DNA from: Oceanospirillaceae bacterium
Lineage (GTDB): Bacteria > Pseudomonadota > Gammaproteobacteria > Pseudomonadales > Litoribrevibacteraceae
DNA: 64,000 nt
NCBI GenBank assembly: GCA_015665455.1
Contig: JADFAD010000002.1
Span: 124,001-188,000 of the forward strand
Direction: 5' to 3'
Each line of letters begins with the position of its first letter. Within the stretch, counting starts at the first letter, position 1. Below, piece after piece: positions 28,683 through 38,551 of this stretch. The notes beneath the pieces were generated by a model, which was not told where the DNA came from, did no database searches, and was given only the letters and a program-made list of their open reading frames with translations. The translations under genes were made by a program, and so were the position numbers.

Positions 28683-31541
28683 GTGAATAACATCCACAGT
28701 TTATATCTTGAGGTACGCGTGCAAGAACTTGTAGACCTTCCTGATATTCAGGCCATACAAGACATTGAAAAACGTTTCTTACAAGTAAACGCGCTTCGAT
28801 TACAGCGGACTCGAGATTCCCTTACCATTCGTCAACAAGGCTTTATTGACCTGTTGCCTCTACTTTTCCATTTCAATAACCCATCACTGCCCGGCTACTG
28901 CCACAAAGAAACACCTTGTGGGATCAATAATTATCGTCCTGGCCGAGAATCTCTTTCATTACCAAGATCCGTCACCATGTCTTTAAAACGACAACAGGTG
29001 CAAAAGGGTGATCGAGCGATTCAAGGCATCTACTTAATGGGCAGTACAGGGACGATAGCGCATTCTCGTCGAAGTGACTTTGACGTTTGGATTTGCACGC
29101 ACAAAGACATGTCGCTCGAAGAAAACGAGTTATTGAGTCGTAAATGTGAAAATATTACTGAGTGGGCTCAGAGGTTGGGCGTTGAAGCGTACTTCTTTTT
29201 AATGGACCCAGATAAGTTCCGATCCGGAAGCCTAGGTGAACTTTCTGAAGAAAGCTGTGGTAGCACTCAGCACTATCTCTTACTGGACGAATTCTACCGC
29301 ACTGCGATTCTAGTGGCAGGAAGAAAGCCCGCTTGGTGGTTGGTACCTCTGTCTCAACACCATATCTATGAAACCTACATCAATGATATCTTCCAACGAA
29401 GAATGGTTGAGAAGAATGAATATTTGGATTTCGGCCCAGTAAATGACTTTCCTGTCAGCGAGTTCCTTGGGGCTGGAATGTGGCAACTTTACAAAGCCAT
29501 TGATTCTCCTCATAAATCAGCGATAAAGCTTATGATCGCCGACGTTTATGCTGCTGAATACCCAAATACAATTCCGCTCAGTCAACGGTTTAAAGAGTCG
29601 CTCCATAACAGCAACACAGAACTGAATGAACTGGACCCGTATATCTTAGCGTATCGAATCATTGAATCGTTCTTGATTCGTAAACGTGACCTGTCCCGTT
29701 TGGAAATGGTTCGCCGTTGCTTTTATTTTAAAGTGGGAATCAGGGCCAGTAAGTTTATTGATCAACCGCACTTAACTTGGCGTGAAAATCTACTAATACA
29801 GTTGCTTGAAGATTGGGGTTGGCCTCAGGAAAAACTCGAACAACTGGATAATGTGGATAACTGGACTGTTAACCAAGTGGCGGCGGAGCGAAAAGCGGTG
29901 GTATCCGAACTGATTAAGAGTTACACCTCTCTAACCGAGTTTGCTCGCCAGTACGATACCGCCTCCAACATGAGCGCCAAAGAAATTAGCATCTTAGGGC
30001 GAAAACTCTACGCCGCCTTTGAAAGAAAGCCAGGCAAGATTGAATTCATCAATCCAGGCATTACGGCATCCCTTGAACATCAAGACATGGCGTTCTGCTA
30101 CCGAAAACATCAAGAAAGCCACCAGCACGTATGGGAGGTTTATCCCGGTCGATCGGTCAGCATGGTCGAAAAGCCCATTTATCGAGCCAAGACCTTAATT
30201 AAGTTACTGACTTGGTGCCGAGTCAACGGGATTCTAACTAAAAACAGTTACACCTACCTTGACCAACATACTACCAACATCAGTCAAAACGACTTACACC
30301 AGCTGGTTGATATCATATTAGATAATATTCAATCGCCTTTACCTAAATTAAAACAGGATGTGTTTTCTAAACCCGCGCATTTTAAACAAATCATTATTGT
30401 CGCCAATACTGGTCGGCAAATGCCTCTGAACTTACCTCTGGCAGACAATGCCAACCCACTCTGTTATGGAAAGAGCCGAGAAAACCTGATCCAATCGCTC
30501 GACCTCGTACTCACCAACTCCTGGAATGAAGTTGTCACCAAACATTTCAGCGGTGAGGAGGCACTGGAACAATGTTTATATTTGCTTATTAATTGCATAA
30601 CCAAACAAAAAGAATATCAACCTGAAATCATTGCACGAAGTTTAGGGTCTCAGTTCAATGCATTAATCAGAAAGAAGCTCATTGATTTAACAGAGCAGAT
30701 GACGCTCATTTATGGGCATACCAGCAACATCGATAACACCCGTCTTATTATCGAAAGCGGAAGAAAACATTTGATCCTTCATGCCGAAGAAAATGAAGGT
30801 ACCATAGAAACCTATGAAACTATCCCTGAACTGTTTACCGCATTAGGTGCACCTCAAGGTCATTTCAGCCCCATATCCATAGACAGTCACACATTGAAAG
30901 CCACACCCATTGATGCTATTTCTCGAGTGTTACAAAAAGACCATATTCAGGTGTTCTTTGAAGCAGAGCCGGCATTACATCGAGCAAAGGTTTACATTGT
31001 GGACGAGCACGGTTCCCTGCTGTTTTATACGACACCGTATAATTCTACGGCATCGTTATTGAACCCGCTGGTTAGATTCTTAAGATCGGTATTGTTTCGT
31101 CAACAAACACAATTAACCTTAACCGAGAGTCAGCTTCTCAGTAGAAATATCCACTTCTGGGAAGTAAGCAAAGATTTACAGCAAGGGTTTTTATTAAAAG
31201 CCGTTGATGTTGAACCTTTGGCAGGGCAAGACAAATTCTTTACTGTCCAAGCCATCGGTGATGGTTCCACAGAAGCCAGACTAAAGTTTACTATTTATTG
31301 CAATCAGGAAGAATTTTCTGAATTAGAATATGGCGATCACTTGTACACTGAAGTGGCTAGATATGTGCTATCTCATCGTAAAGATAAAAACCGTTACCCA
31401 TGTTATTTAACGGATTTAGAATTAGCTAAATCCGACAGTACACCATTCCCACCGGGCAGCTTACAGACCATCCACTACTTGCGACAAAAGAGTCGATTAG
31501 AGAAAAGACTCAATCACGCACTTCAATCAGTACAACTGTAG
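28683..31541 (+). CDS. cyaA: Class I adenylate cyclase
   Basis: Makes cAMP from ATP. The 952-residue protein has the class I catalytic N-terminal half with the nucleotidyltransferase signature G-S-x(n)-D-x-D in LMGSTGTIAHSRRSDFDVWI, followed by the long regulatory C-terminal half that in enterics responds to the glucose phosphotransferase system. It starts with GTG; weak starts are known for this gene and keep expression low. Synteny with the downstream lptM-dapF-xerC block parallels E. coli and Pseudomonas. Confidence 0.96.
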   Translation: MNNIHSLYLEVRVQELVDLPDIQAIQDIEKRFLQVNALRLQRTRDSLTIRQQGFIDLLPLLFHFNNPSLPGYCHKETPCGINNYRPGRESLSLPRSVTMSLKRQQVQKGDRAIQGIYLMGSTGTIAHSRRSDFDVWICTHKDMSLEENELLSRKCENITEWAQRLGVEAYFFLMDPDKFRSGSLGELSEESCGSTQHYLLLDEFYRTAILVAGRKPAWWLVPLSQHHIYETYINDIFQRRMVEKNEYLDFGPVNDFPVSEFLGAGMWQLYKAIDSPHKSAIKLMIADVYAAEYPNTIPLSQRFKESLHNSNTELNELDPYILAYRIIESFLIRKRDLSRLEMVRRCFYFKVGIRASKFIDQPHLTWRENLLIQLLEDWGWPQEKLEQLDNVDNWTVNQVAAERKAVVSELIKSYTSLTEFARQYDTASNMSAKEISILGRKLYAAFERKPGKIEFINPGITASLEHQDMAFCYRKHQESHQHVWEVYPGRSVSMVEKPIYRAKTLIKLLTWCRVNGILTKNSYTYLDQHTTNISQNDLHQLVDIILDNIQSPLPKLKQDVFSKPAHFKQIIIVANTGRQMPLNLPLADNANPLCYGKSRENLIQSLDLVLTNSWNEVVTKHFSGEEALEQCLYLLINCITKQKEYQPEIIARSLGSQFNALIRKKLIDLTEQMTLIYGHTSNIDNTRLIIESGRKHLILHAEENEGTIETYETIPELFTALGAPQGHFSPISIDSHTLKATPIDAISRVLQKDHIQVFFEAEPALHRAKVYIVDEHGSLLFYTTPYNSTASLLNPLVRFLRSVLFRQQTQLTLTESQLLSRNIHFWEVSKDLQQGFLLKAVDVEPLAGQDKFFTVQAIGDGSTEARLKFTIYCNQEEFSELEYGDHLYTEVARYVLSHRKDKNRYPCYLTDLELAKSDSTPFPPGSLQTIHYLRQKSRLEKRLNHALQSVQL

Positions 31542-31709
31542 CCTTAACTGACAGCCAAAAAATACCAGAAAATATTCTGATAAATTTCATCGAATTATCC
31601 AGCTCGTCTATTCTTATTTTTATGTTATTTTACCCAGTTGAAACATTGAAAATGTTTGTATCGCTGCTTAAAAGCACGCATAGATTCAACACAAACAGGA
31701 TAATAAATT

Positions 31710-32708
31710 ATGAGTATTAGAAGCCGTGTTCTTGGTTGGGGAACCTATGTTCCACCACGCATTGTTACCAATCAGGATTTAACAGCATTCATGGAAACCA
31801 GTCATGAGTGGATTGTTGAACGTACAGGGATAGAACAACGCCACTGGGCCGATGAAGGCGAATCAGGGGCAGGCATGGCAGCCAAGGCGGCAAAGAAAGC
31901 GCTTGCAGAAGCGGAAGTCGAAGCAGATGAAATCGATATGATCATCTACGCGACCTTATCTCCAGATGTCGATTTCCCGGGAACCGGAGTTTTCCTACAA
32001 AGAGAACTGGGCTTACGTCCTATTCCTGTATTGGATATTCGCCAGCAGTGTTCAGGATTCATCTACGGTTTATCCATTGCCGATAATTTCATTAAAACGG
32101 GCATGAGCAAGAAGGTCATGGTCGTCGGTTCTGAAATTCATTCCACCGGCCTTGATATGTCCACCAAAGGGCGTGATGTAACGTCATTATTTGGTGATGG
32201 GGCAGGGGTTGCTATTGTTGGGATCAGTGATGATCCAGACATGGGTATTTTATCGACTCACCTCTACGCAGACGGCACTAACGCGGAATGTTTGTGGCTT
32301 GAAAAACCAGGCAGCAAATATCACCCTCGCATCTCTCATGAAGACATCGACTTAGGTCTTCATTATCCGAGCATGCAGGGACAAAAAGTATTCAAGAACG
32401 CAGTAACTCGTTTACCTCAAGTAATTATTGAATCTTTAGAAGCGAATAATTACACAATAAACGACTTGAACATGCTGATTCCTCATCAAGCCAACTTGCG
32501 TATTAACGAATTCGTTGCCAAGAAACTCAAACTTGATGGTGATCGTGTCCATAACAACATCCAAAAATACGGCAATACAACAGCCGCAACCATCCCATTG
32601 TGCTTCAGCGAAGCCATTGATGAAGGAAAAATAAAACGAGGAGACCTTGTTTGCTGTGCAGCCTTTGGTGCCGGTTTAACTTGGGGCTCGGTTTTGATGC
32701 GCTACTAA
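31710..32708 (+). CDS. Beta-ketoacyl-ACP synthase III family enzyme
   Basis: A 332-residue condensing enzyme of the FabH type with catalytic triad Cys114 (DIRQQCSGFIYGL), His259 (LIPHQANLRINEF) and Asn289 (KYGNTTAATIP). It would join an acyl-CoA to malonyl-ACP. It stands alone, not in the plsX-fabH-fabD cluster, so it is probably a paralogue that takes unusual or longer acyl-CoAs, as shown for stand-alone KAS III enzymes in Pseudomonas. The specificity cannot be read from the sequence. Confidence 0.88.
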   Translation: MSIRSRVLGWGTYVPPRIVTNQDLTAFMETSHEWIVERTGIEQRHWADEGESGAGMAAKAAKKALAEAEVEADEIDMIIYATLSPDVDFPGTGVFLQRELGLRPIPVLDIRQQCSGFIYGLSIADNFIKTGMSKKVMVVGSEIHSTGLDMSTKGRDVTSLFGDGAGVAIVGISDDPDMGILSTHLYADGTNAECLWLEKPGSKYHPRISHEDIDLGLHYPSMQGQKVFKNAVTRLPQVIIESLEANNYTINDLNMLIPHQANLRINEFVAKKLKLDGDRVHNNIQKYGNTTAATIPLCFSEAIDEGKIKRGDLVCCAAFGAGLTWGSVLMRY

Positions 32709-32745
32709 TCAACCGTAAAGCAACTACAGTTTAGTGTTAAAGCTA

Positions 32746-32786
32746 TTTAGTGTTAAGGCCACAATTATCATGGCCTTAACACTAAA
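32746..32786. terminator. Long perfect hairpin after the KAS III gene
   Basis: TTTAGTGTTAAGGCCA and its exact complement form a 16-bp stem with a 9-nt loop. An extra copy of the outer arm (GTTTAGTGTTAA) lies at 32729-32740, so alternative pairing is possible. No T-tract follows; it may be a terminator or an RNA-stability element. Confidence 0.5.
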
Positions 32787-32927
32787 CAACCTTCGAATAG
32801 CGCCCTTCAGAATGGCTGTTCGAAAGTAATACCTTAGTAACTTACAAATACTCCCGCTATAATCTGCTTAACAGCTCAACAGATCGTTCGAATATTCCGT
32901 CTAATACATCAGCAGATAAGTACTTAT

Positions 32928-33695
32928 ATGATTTCTCTTTATCAATTCACTGCTTCGCAATTCTGTGAGAAAGCCCGTTGGGCAATTGATCATAAAGGGC
33001 TCATCTATCACACCGATAATCTGCTACCAGGCACACATTCAAGGCAAGCACTGAAAGTCAGTTCCACAACCCAGCTGCCCATTCTTCGCCACGGTCTGCA
33101 GTTTATTCAAGGTTCTGGTAACATCATCACGTATCTGGACGAACAATATCAAACGCGTTTACTGACACCCGTCGATATGAACCTTCGAAAAGAAGCTCTT
33201 GAGCTCGAATTGCGATTAGATAAAGATCTGGGCCTTCATCTCCGACGTTTTTTCTATACGCATATGCTACAAGACCCTCGTCAACTGCGTCGCTTAATCA
33301 CCCACTATGGACCTTGGTACAGTAATAATCTTTATCGAATCATACTTCCTGTTATTAAAAATAAGCTCGTAAAAGAGATGCGGCTGAACGCATTGGAAGC
33401 CGAACGATCGCGACTGATCATCAATACAACACTGCAGCTATTGGATAAAAAGCTAGAAAATAAAGAGTATTTAGTCGGTGATTCATTCAGTCGAGCAGAC
33501 TTAACTGCGGCTGCGTTACTGAGCCCAATTTGCCAACCAATCGAACACCCGTATTACGATGAACGCCTTCAATTACCTAAAGATTTGGCCGAATTTCAGA
33601 AAAAACAACAAGGCAGACCTTTTTTCCAGTGGGTCCAAAAAATCTACCAACAACATCGTTGGGAAGTAAAACCCTCGGATCGCTACAATCCGTAA
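32928..33695 (+). CDS. Glutathione S-transferase family protein
   Basis: A 255-residue soluble protein with an N-terminal thioredoxin-like GST domain (LYQFTASQFCEKARWAI with Cys13; TTQLPILRHG; GSGNIITYLDEQ) and an all-helical C-terminal domain (LVGDSFSRADLTAAALL). The fold is clear; the substrate is not. It lies in the place where cyaY is often found between cyaA and lptM, and is transcribed toward lptM, 71 bp away. Confidence 0.85.
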   Translation: MISLYQFTASQFCEKARWAIDHKGLIYHTDNLLPGTHSRQALKVSSTTQLPILRHGLQFIQGSGNIITYLDEQYQTRLLTPVDMNLRKEALELELRLDKDLGLHLRRFFYTHMLQDPRQLRRLITHYGPWYSNNLYRIILPVIKNKLVKEMRLNALEAERSRLIINTTLQLLDKKLENKEYLVGDSFSRADLTAAALLSPICQPIEHPYYDERLQLPKDLAEFQKKQQGRPFFQWVQKIYQQHRWEVKPSDRYNP

Positions 33696-33766
33696 TCCAT
33701 TTGACGTAGATTGCTGTTATAATCGTTCGCAAAATAACCTCTAAATATTTTGCAGGGCAACTGAAC

Positions 33767-33928
33767 GTGCGATTGAACAGACTACTTATTGTTTTTGCAT
33801 CTATGATCTTATCCAGCTCTCTGCTAATCAGTGGCTGTGGCCAAAAGGGTCCACTGTACTTACCCGAAGACCCTTCCTCGAACGAAGAACAAAAACAACC
33901 TAAGTCTAAAAAACAGACCGAACAGTAA
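33767..33928 (+). CDS. lptM: LPS translocon maturation lipoprotein LptM
   Basis: A 53-codon gene. It starts with GTG 33767 and has a hydrophobic signal ending LLISGCG, giving lipidated Cys24, then the signature CGQKGPLYLP and a short charged tail. LptM (formerly YifL/LppL) promotes disulfide rearrangement in the LptD-LptE outer-membrane machinery. It precedes lysA and dapF, its usual neighbours. The overlapping minus-strand frame is not a gene. Confidence 0.92.
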   Translation: MRLNRLLIVFASMILSSSLLISGCGQKGPLYLPEDPSSNEEQKQPKSKKQTEQ

Positions 33929-34008
33929 TCTGTCGCATCGAACATAACATTATTATTGGTTCATAGAACCAGATGTAATTAGCCCCTTAACAAAAGAAAA
34001 AGCTCATC

Positions 34009-35268
34009 ATGACTCAAGCATTTGAATACAGACAAAATCAGTTATTTGCCGAAAACGTATCTGTTGAAAATATTCATCAACAATATGGCAGCCCGTGCTA
34101 CATCTACTCACGAGCAGCGTTTGAAAATCACTTCATGGCTTATAAAAATGCACTGACGGATGTCCCTCACTTAGTGTGTTATGCAGTCAAGGCGAACTCG
34201 AACATTGCTGTTTTGAATATACTTTCTAAGCTGGGTGCAGGCTTTGACATTGTATCCATTGGAGAACTTGAGCGTGTCGTAGCTGCCGGTGGAGACACGT
34301 CAAAAGTCGTTTTTTCTGGGGTAGCTAAAACAGCGGCTGAGATTCGACGTGCTTTGGAACTCAACATTCACTGCTTCAACGCGGAATCCGATGCTGAACT
34401 GGATCGTATTAACCAAGTAGCTGCAGAAATGGGCACCACTGCCGACATCTCTCTTCGAGTAAATCCTGATGTTGACGCAAAAACGCATCCTTATATTTCT
34501 ACAGGCTTGAAAGACAACAAGTTTGGCATCAGTGTCGATCACGCACTTGAAACCTATCAACGCGCAGCCAGCTTACCTAATTTGAATGTCGTCGGAATGG
34601 ATTGCCATATTGGCTCTCAATTAACTGAAATTCAGCCATTCATTGATGCTCTGGATCGCTTACTTATCTTAATTGATAACTTAGCAGACAAAGGAATCAG
34701 TATTGACCATCTTGACTTAGGTGGTGGCTTGGGTGTGGTATACGATGACGAACAACCCCCTGCCGTTGAAGACTTTATTCATGCAATCAAAACGCACTTA
34801 GGCGACAGAAAGCTTAAACTGATTTTTGAGCCTGGTCGTTCTATCGCTGCAAATGCAGGAATCATGACCACTCAAGTTGAGTTTCTAAAACCAACAGAAC
34901 ATAAGAATTTTGCCATCATTGATGGTGCCATGAACGATCTGCTACGCCCCGCACTCTACAGCGCATGGCAAAATATTGTGCCCGTTTCCATCAGACCAGA
35001 AACAGAACAAAACAAAAAAACGTGGGATTTAGTCGGCCCTATCTGCGAAACAGGTGATTTCCTAGGTAAAGATCGAGAGCTGGATCTTCAGCCCGGTGAT
35101 CTTCTAGCAGTAAAATCGGCTGGTGCCTATGGTTTTACAATGAGCTCTAATTACAACAGCCGTAATCGAGTGGCAGAAGTCATGGTTGACGGTGACCAAG
35201 TACATTTGATTCGTAAACGAGAAACCATAGAGCATCAATTAGCTGGCGAACAATGTCTGGCTGACTGA
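34009..35268 (+). CDS. lysA: Diaminopimelate decarboxylase
   Basis: The last step of lysine synthesis. It is a PLP enzyme of the alanine-racemase-like fold with 419 residues. The PLP lysine is K61 in CYAVKANSN; the glycine-rich phosphate loop is LDLGGGLGV; EPGRSIAANAG and GPICETGDFLG supply the active site from the dimer partner. It sits between lptM and dapF, which makes the preceding isomer, so substrate supply and use are co-encoded. Confidence 0.98.
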   Translation: MTQAFEYRQNQLFAENVSVENIHQQYGSPCYIYSRAAFENHFMAYKNALTDVPHLVCYAVKANSNIAVLNILSKLGAGFDIVSIGELERVVAAGGDTSKVVFSGVAKTAAEIRRALELNIHCFNAESDAELDRINQVAAEMGTTADISLRVNPDVDAKTHPYISTGLKDNKFGISVDHALETYQRAASLPNLNVVGMDCHIGSQLTEIQPFIDALDRLLILIDNLADKGISIDHLDLGGGLGVVYDDEQPPAVEDFIHAIKTHLGDRKLKLIFEPGRSIAANAGIMTTQVEFLKPTEHKNFAIIDGAMNDLLRPALYSAWQNIVPVSIRPETEQNKKTWDLVGPICETGDFLGKDRELDLQPGDLLAVKSAGAYGFTMSSNYNSRNRVAEVMVDGDQVHLIRKRETIEHQLAGEQCLAD

Positions 35269-35328
35269 TATCTTCGATTGGAATACAACGATTAGTTACA
35301 CAAATTAATAAAGCACGGATTACTCGCT

Positions 35329-36159
35329 ATGCGACTCAAGTTCACCAAAATGCACGGTTTAGGCAATGACTTTATGGTCATTGATCTAGTCACTCAACAC
35401 TACAGCCTTGATGAAAAAACAGTGAGGCAACTGGCTGACCGTAACTTTGGTATTGGCTTCGACCAACTTCTCGTGGTCGAGCCGCCAACATCTCCCGATG
35501 TAGACTTCACTTATCGCATATTTAATGCCGACGGAAGCGAAGTTGAACAATGTGGCAATGGCGCCCGTTGCTTTGCACGATTTGTTTACGATAAGCGTTT
35601 AACCAATAAATCTGAAATCAAAGTCAGCACATGCAGTGGCAACATAACCCTGAACCTGCAATCGAATAAAGAAGTCACAGTTGATATGGGCGCGCCTATT
35701 TTGACGCCTGCAGAAGTTCCGTTCGAGGCAGATGCCTTTGATGCTGAATATAAGATCGAAGTTAATAACCAAACGCATCAAATAGGCGCCGTCAGCATGG
35801 GCAATCCTCATGGAGTGTTGATTGTTGACTCGACTAAGACCGCTGACGTTGAAACACTAGGCCCACTGCTTGAAAATCACCCGAGGTTTCCACAGCGTGT
35901 TAATGTAGGGTTTATGGAAATAATTAACCGCCATGAAGTCAATCTACGTGTTTACGAGCGTGGCGCGGGGGAGACATTAGCATGTGGTACAGGCGCGTGC
36001 GCAGCAGTGGCCTCAGGCCAACTTAGAGGATTATTAGACCCAGGAGTTAAGGTCAACCTTCCAGGAGGAAGCCTATTCATTGAATGGCAAGGAGAAGGAA
36101 ACTCCGTAATGATGACGGGTCCAGCCACCCGTGTTTTTGAAGGTCAAATATACCTTTAA
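35329..36159 (+). CDS. dapF: Diaminopimelate epimerase
   Basis: Interconverts LL- and meso-diaminopimelate for lysine and peptidoglycan. It has 276 residues with the two-base cysteine pair C75 (EQCGNGARC) and C219 ([10 protein letters not shown]). The N-terminal [16 protein letters not shown] is typical. It is 60 bp after lysA and 47 bp before the DUF484 gene. Confidence 0.98.
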   Translation: MRLKFTKMHGLGNDFMVIDLVTQHYSLDEKTVRQLADRNFGIGFDQLLVVEPPTSPDVDFTYRIFNADGSEVEQCGNGARCFARFVYDKRLTNKSEIKVSTCSGNITLNLQSNKEVTVDMGAPILTPAEVPFEADAFDAEYKIEVNNQTHQIGAVSMGNPHGVLIVDSTKTADVETLGPLLENHPRFPQRVNVGFMEIINRHEVNLRVYERGAGETLACGTGACAAVASGQLRGLLDPGVKVNLPGGSLFIEWQGEGNSVMMTGPATRVFEGQIYL

Positions 36160-36206
36160 TTCTCCGACTATAATTCAAAACATAATAACAACAGAGAATG
36201 CAGTAG

Positions 36207-36917
36207 ATGACAGATCAGGCACCTGAAATTAACGAACAACAGATTGAAGAATACCTGAACAAACACAGAAATTTCTTTGTCGGCCGTGATAAATTATTAT
36301 CCAAAATGCGAATCCCTCATCCTACGGGCAGCGCAGTTTCATTGGTTGAGCGTCAGCTCAATATTTATCGTGAAAAGCATAATCAGCTGGATCAACACAT
36401 TCACGACATGTTGACCATTGCTCGTGACAATGATCGTTTGTTTGAAAAGACTCGCCGCTTGGTGCTTGACCTGTTAGACGTTCAATCATTGGATGATGTA
36501 TTTTTATCCCTTGAAAACAGCATTCTCTATGATTTCGAGCTGAATGCTTGCTCACTGCTGGCCTTTGGTATCAGCGATGACCAGCCAAGAGAGCACAGTC
36601 AAAACAGCTATATGCGAATCGTTTTGCAATCTGAATTGCCTGAGACACTGGCCCGTTGGATCGCATCAGGCCAACCTTATTGTGGCGCACTGGATAACGA
36701 GCTTAACCAGTTTTTATTCCCCCAAGGCGCAGACAAAATAAAATCAGCGGCCGTAACGGCGGTTCGTCGAGGCCATGATTTAGGCATCTTTGCTCTTGGT
36801 AGCGAACGAGAAGATCATTTTACCGCAGGAATGGGCACGATGTTCTTAAACTACATCAGCGACGTATTAGCCCAAGTGTTACCTAGATTCGTTAACAACG
36901 CCTTGGATGATGTATGA
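36207..36917 (+). CDS. DUF484 family protein
   Basis: A 236-residue cytoplasmic protein of the DUF484 (YigA-like) family, related to GAF domains: an N-terminal helix (EINEQQIEEYLNKHRNFFV), a short coiled coil and a beta-rich C-terminal domain ending in FLNYISDVLAQVLPRF. It overlaps xerC by four bases (ATGA), so it is translationally coupled to the recombinase, as in many gammaproteobacteria. Its function is not established. Confidence 0.92.
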   Translation: MTDQAPEINEQQIEEYLNKHRNFFVGRDKLLSKMRIPHPTGSAVSLVERQLNIYREKHNQLDQHIHDMLTIARDNDRLFEKTRRLVLDLLDVQSLDDVFLSLENSILYDFELNACSLLAFGISDDQPREHSQNSYMRIVLQSELPETLARWIASGQPYCGALDNELNQFLFPQGADKIKSAAVTAVRRGHDLGIFALGSEREDHFTAGMGTMFLNYISDVLAQVLPRFVNNALDDV

Positions 36918-37819
36918 CCAAAAGCGTATTAACATCATCCGTTGATGAGTTCATACGCTACCTCACGGAGGTTCGGCAAGTGTCCGAACACACCGTGACC
37001 AATTATCGTCATGATTTACTGCGTTTTTGTCTGTTTCTTGAAGAAAAAAAAATTACGTCTTGGTCGAAGATAGATGCAGGTCACATCCGTTTCTTCAGTG
37101 CTTACCTCAAACATAAGCAGCTCTCAAGCAAAAGCATTCAACGTAATCTTTCCGCTTGCCGAAGCTTGTTTAACTACCTAAACAAAGAAGGGATTTGTAA
37201 AACAAACCCCGCTCAAGCCGTATCTGCACCTAAAGCCGATCGAAAGCTGCCTAATACTTTCGACACCGATCAACTCAATGCGTTGCTGGCATTTACCCCT
37301 GAGGAATGGATTGAATTCCGCGATAAAGCCATCATGGAGCTTTTTTATTCATCAGGTTTACGTTTATCTGAATTGGTCAGCCTCAACGTAAGAGACATAG
37401 ATCTAATTTACGGCCAACTCAGAGTGACAGGTAAAGGGAACAAAACCCGAGATTTGCCCATTGGAAGAATGGCCATAAAAGCACTCAAAGAATGGCTTGA
37501 GCATAGGCCAACTGAAGCCGACAGTGCGCTGTTCACAACTCAGCAAGGTAATCGATTACAACCTAGAAGTGTACAACAACGTTTAAAACACTGGGTGACA
37601 CGACAAGGCATCACCGGCAACCTTCATCCTCATAAACTTAGACATTCTTTTGCAAGCCACATGCTTGAATCAAGCAGTGATTTACGTGCAGTCCAAGAGT
37701 TATTGGGCCATGAAGATATATCAACCACTCAAATTTATACCCATCTAGATTTCCAGCATCTAGCACAGGTCTACGATACAGCGCATCCGAGAGCAAAGCG
37801 CAGTAAGCCCAATAAATAA
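36914..37819 (+). CDS. xerC: Tyrosine recombinase XerC
   Basis: Works with XerD at dif to resolve chromosome dimers. It has 301 residues: an N-terminal SAM-like DNA-binding domain and a catalytic domain with R150 (SSGLRLSELV), K174, H240-R243 (HPHKLRHSF), H266 (LLGHEDIS) and nucleophile Y275 (TQIYTHLD). The context dapF-DUF484-xerC-HAD identifies it as XerC rather than XerD or an integron/phage integrase. Confidence 0.97.
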   Translation: MTKSVLTSSVDEFIRYLTEVRQVSEHTVTNYRHDLLRFCLFLEEKKITSWSKIDAGHIRFFSAYLKHKQLSSKSIQRNLSACRSLFNYLNKEGICKTNPAQAVSAPKADRKLPNTFDTDQLNALLAFTPEEWIEFRDKAIMELFYSSGLRLSELVSLNVRDIDLIYGQLRVTGKGNKTRDLPIGRMAIKALKEWLEHRPTEADSALFTTQQGNRLQPRSVQQRLKHWVTRQGITGNLHPHKLRHSFASHMLESSSDLRAVQELLGHEDISTTQIYTHLDFQHLAQVYDTAHPRAKRSKPNK

Positions 37820-37835
37820 CCAGAGATCGAACCCT

Positions 37836-38546
37836 ATGATTAAGCTCATTACATTTGATTTAGATAATACGTTGTGGGATTCCGATCCGGTGATTTTGTC
37901 TGCAGAACAGGCATGTTGGGATTACTTAAGCCAACATTACATCAAGGTTTGTGATCAATATACAAAGCTCACTCTACGAAAGCTAAAATTTGAGTTAGCC
38001 GATGAAATTCCTGCTTTATCGCATAAAGTCAGTGATATTCGTATTTTCTGCCTGAAGCAAGCACTGTTGCGCTGCGGTTATTCAGAAGAAGAATCCACAA
38101 AAGGCAGTCAGGATGCCTTTCGTGTGTTTTATGCTGAACGCCAGAACGTTACTTTTTACCCGAACACCCTCACGATCCTCAATGCATTGGCGCAAGAGTA
38201 TCGGCTGGCAGCGCTCACCAATGGTAATGCCAATTTAAGTCAGTTAGGACTCTCCATGTTTGAGTTTGGCTATAATGCAGAAGACTTTCCTGCCGCAAAA
38301 CCGGCTCCAGACATCTTTAGAGCAGCCTTAAACGCTTCAAATCTAAATCCTGAAGAAGTGCTCCATATCGGCGATCATCCTGAACACGATGTATTAGGCG
38401 CCCATCAAATGGGGATGCATACCCTCTGGTTTAACCAACATAACGAAATATGGAACAGAACAGACTGTCAGCCAACATTGGAAGTCTCTCAGCTTGAAGA
38501 GTTACCTTCCATTATTTCAGCATATCAAGTATCACTGGTTAATTAA
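37836..38546 (+). CDS. HAD family hydrolase (YigB-like)
   Basis: A 236-residue phosphatase of the haloacid dehalogenase superfamily with motif I FDLDNTLWD (D8, D10), motif II AALTNGN and motif IV HIGDHPEHDVLGA. In E. coli the homologue next to xerC is YigB, a flavin phosphatase acting on 5-amino-6-ribitylamino-uracil phosphate and FMN. The position 16 bp after xerC supports this, but HAD substrates are hard to predict. Confidence 0.9.
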   Translation: MIKLITFDLDNTLWDSDPVILSAEQACWDYLSQHYIKVCDQYTKLTLRKLKFELADEIPALSHKVSDIRIFCLKQALLRCGYSEEESTKGSQDAFRVFYAERQNVTFYPNTLTILNALAQEYRLAALTNGNANLSQLGLSMFEFGYNAEDFPAAKPAPDIFRAALNASNLNPEEVLHIGDHPEHDVLGAHQMGMHTLWFNQHNEIWNRTDCQPTLEVSQLEELPSIISAYQVSLVN

Positions 38547-38551
38547 TGGGC

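Noticed and set aside
33577-33945. Minus-strand 122-codon frame
   Set aside because: It lies opposite lptM and the end of the GST gene; the plus-strand LptM signature is decisive.
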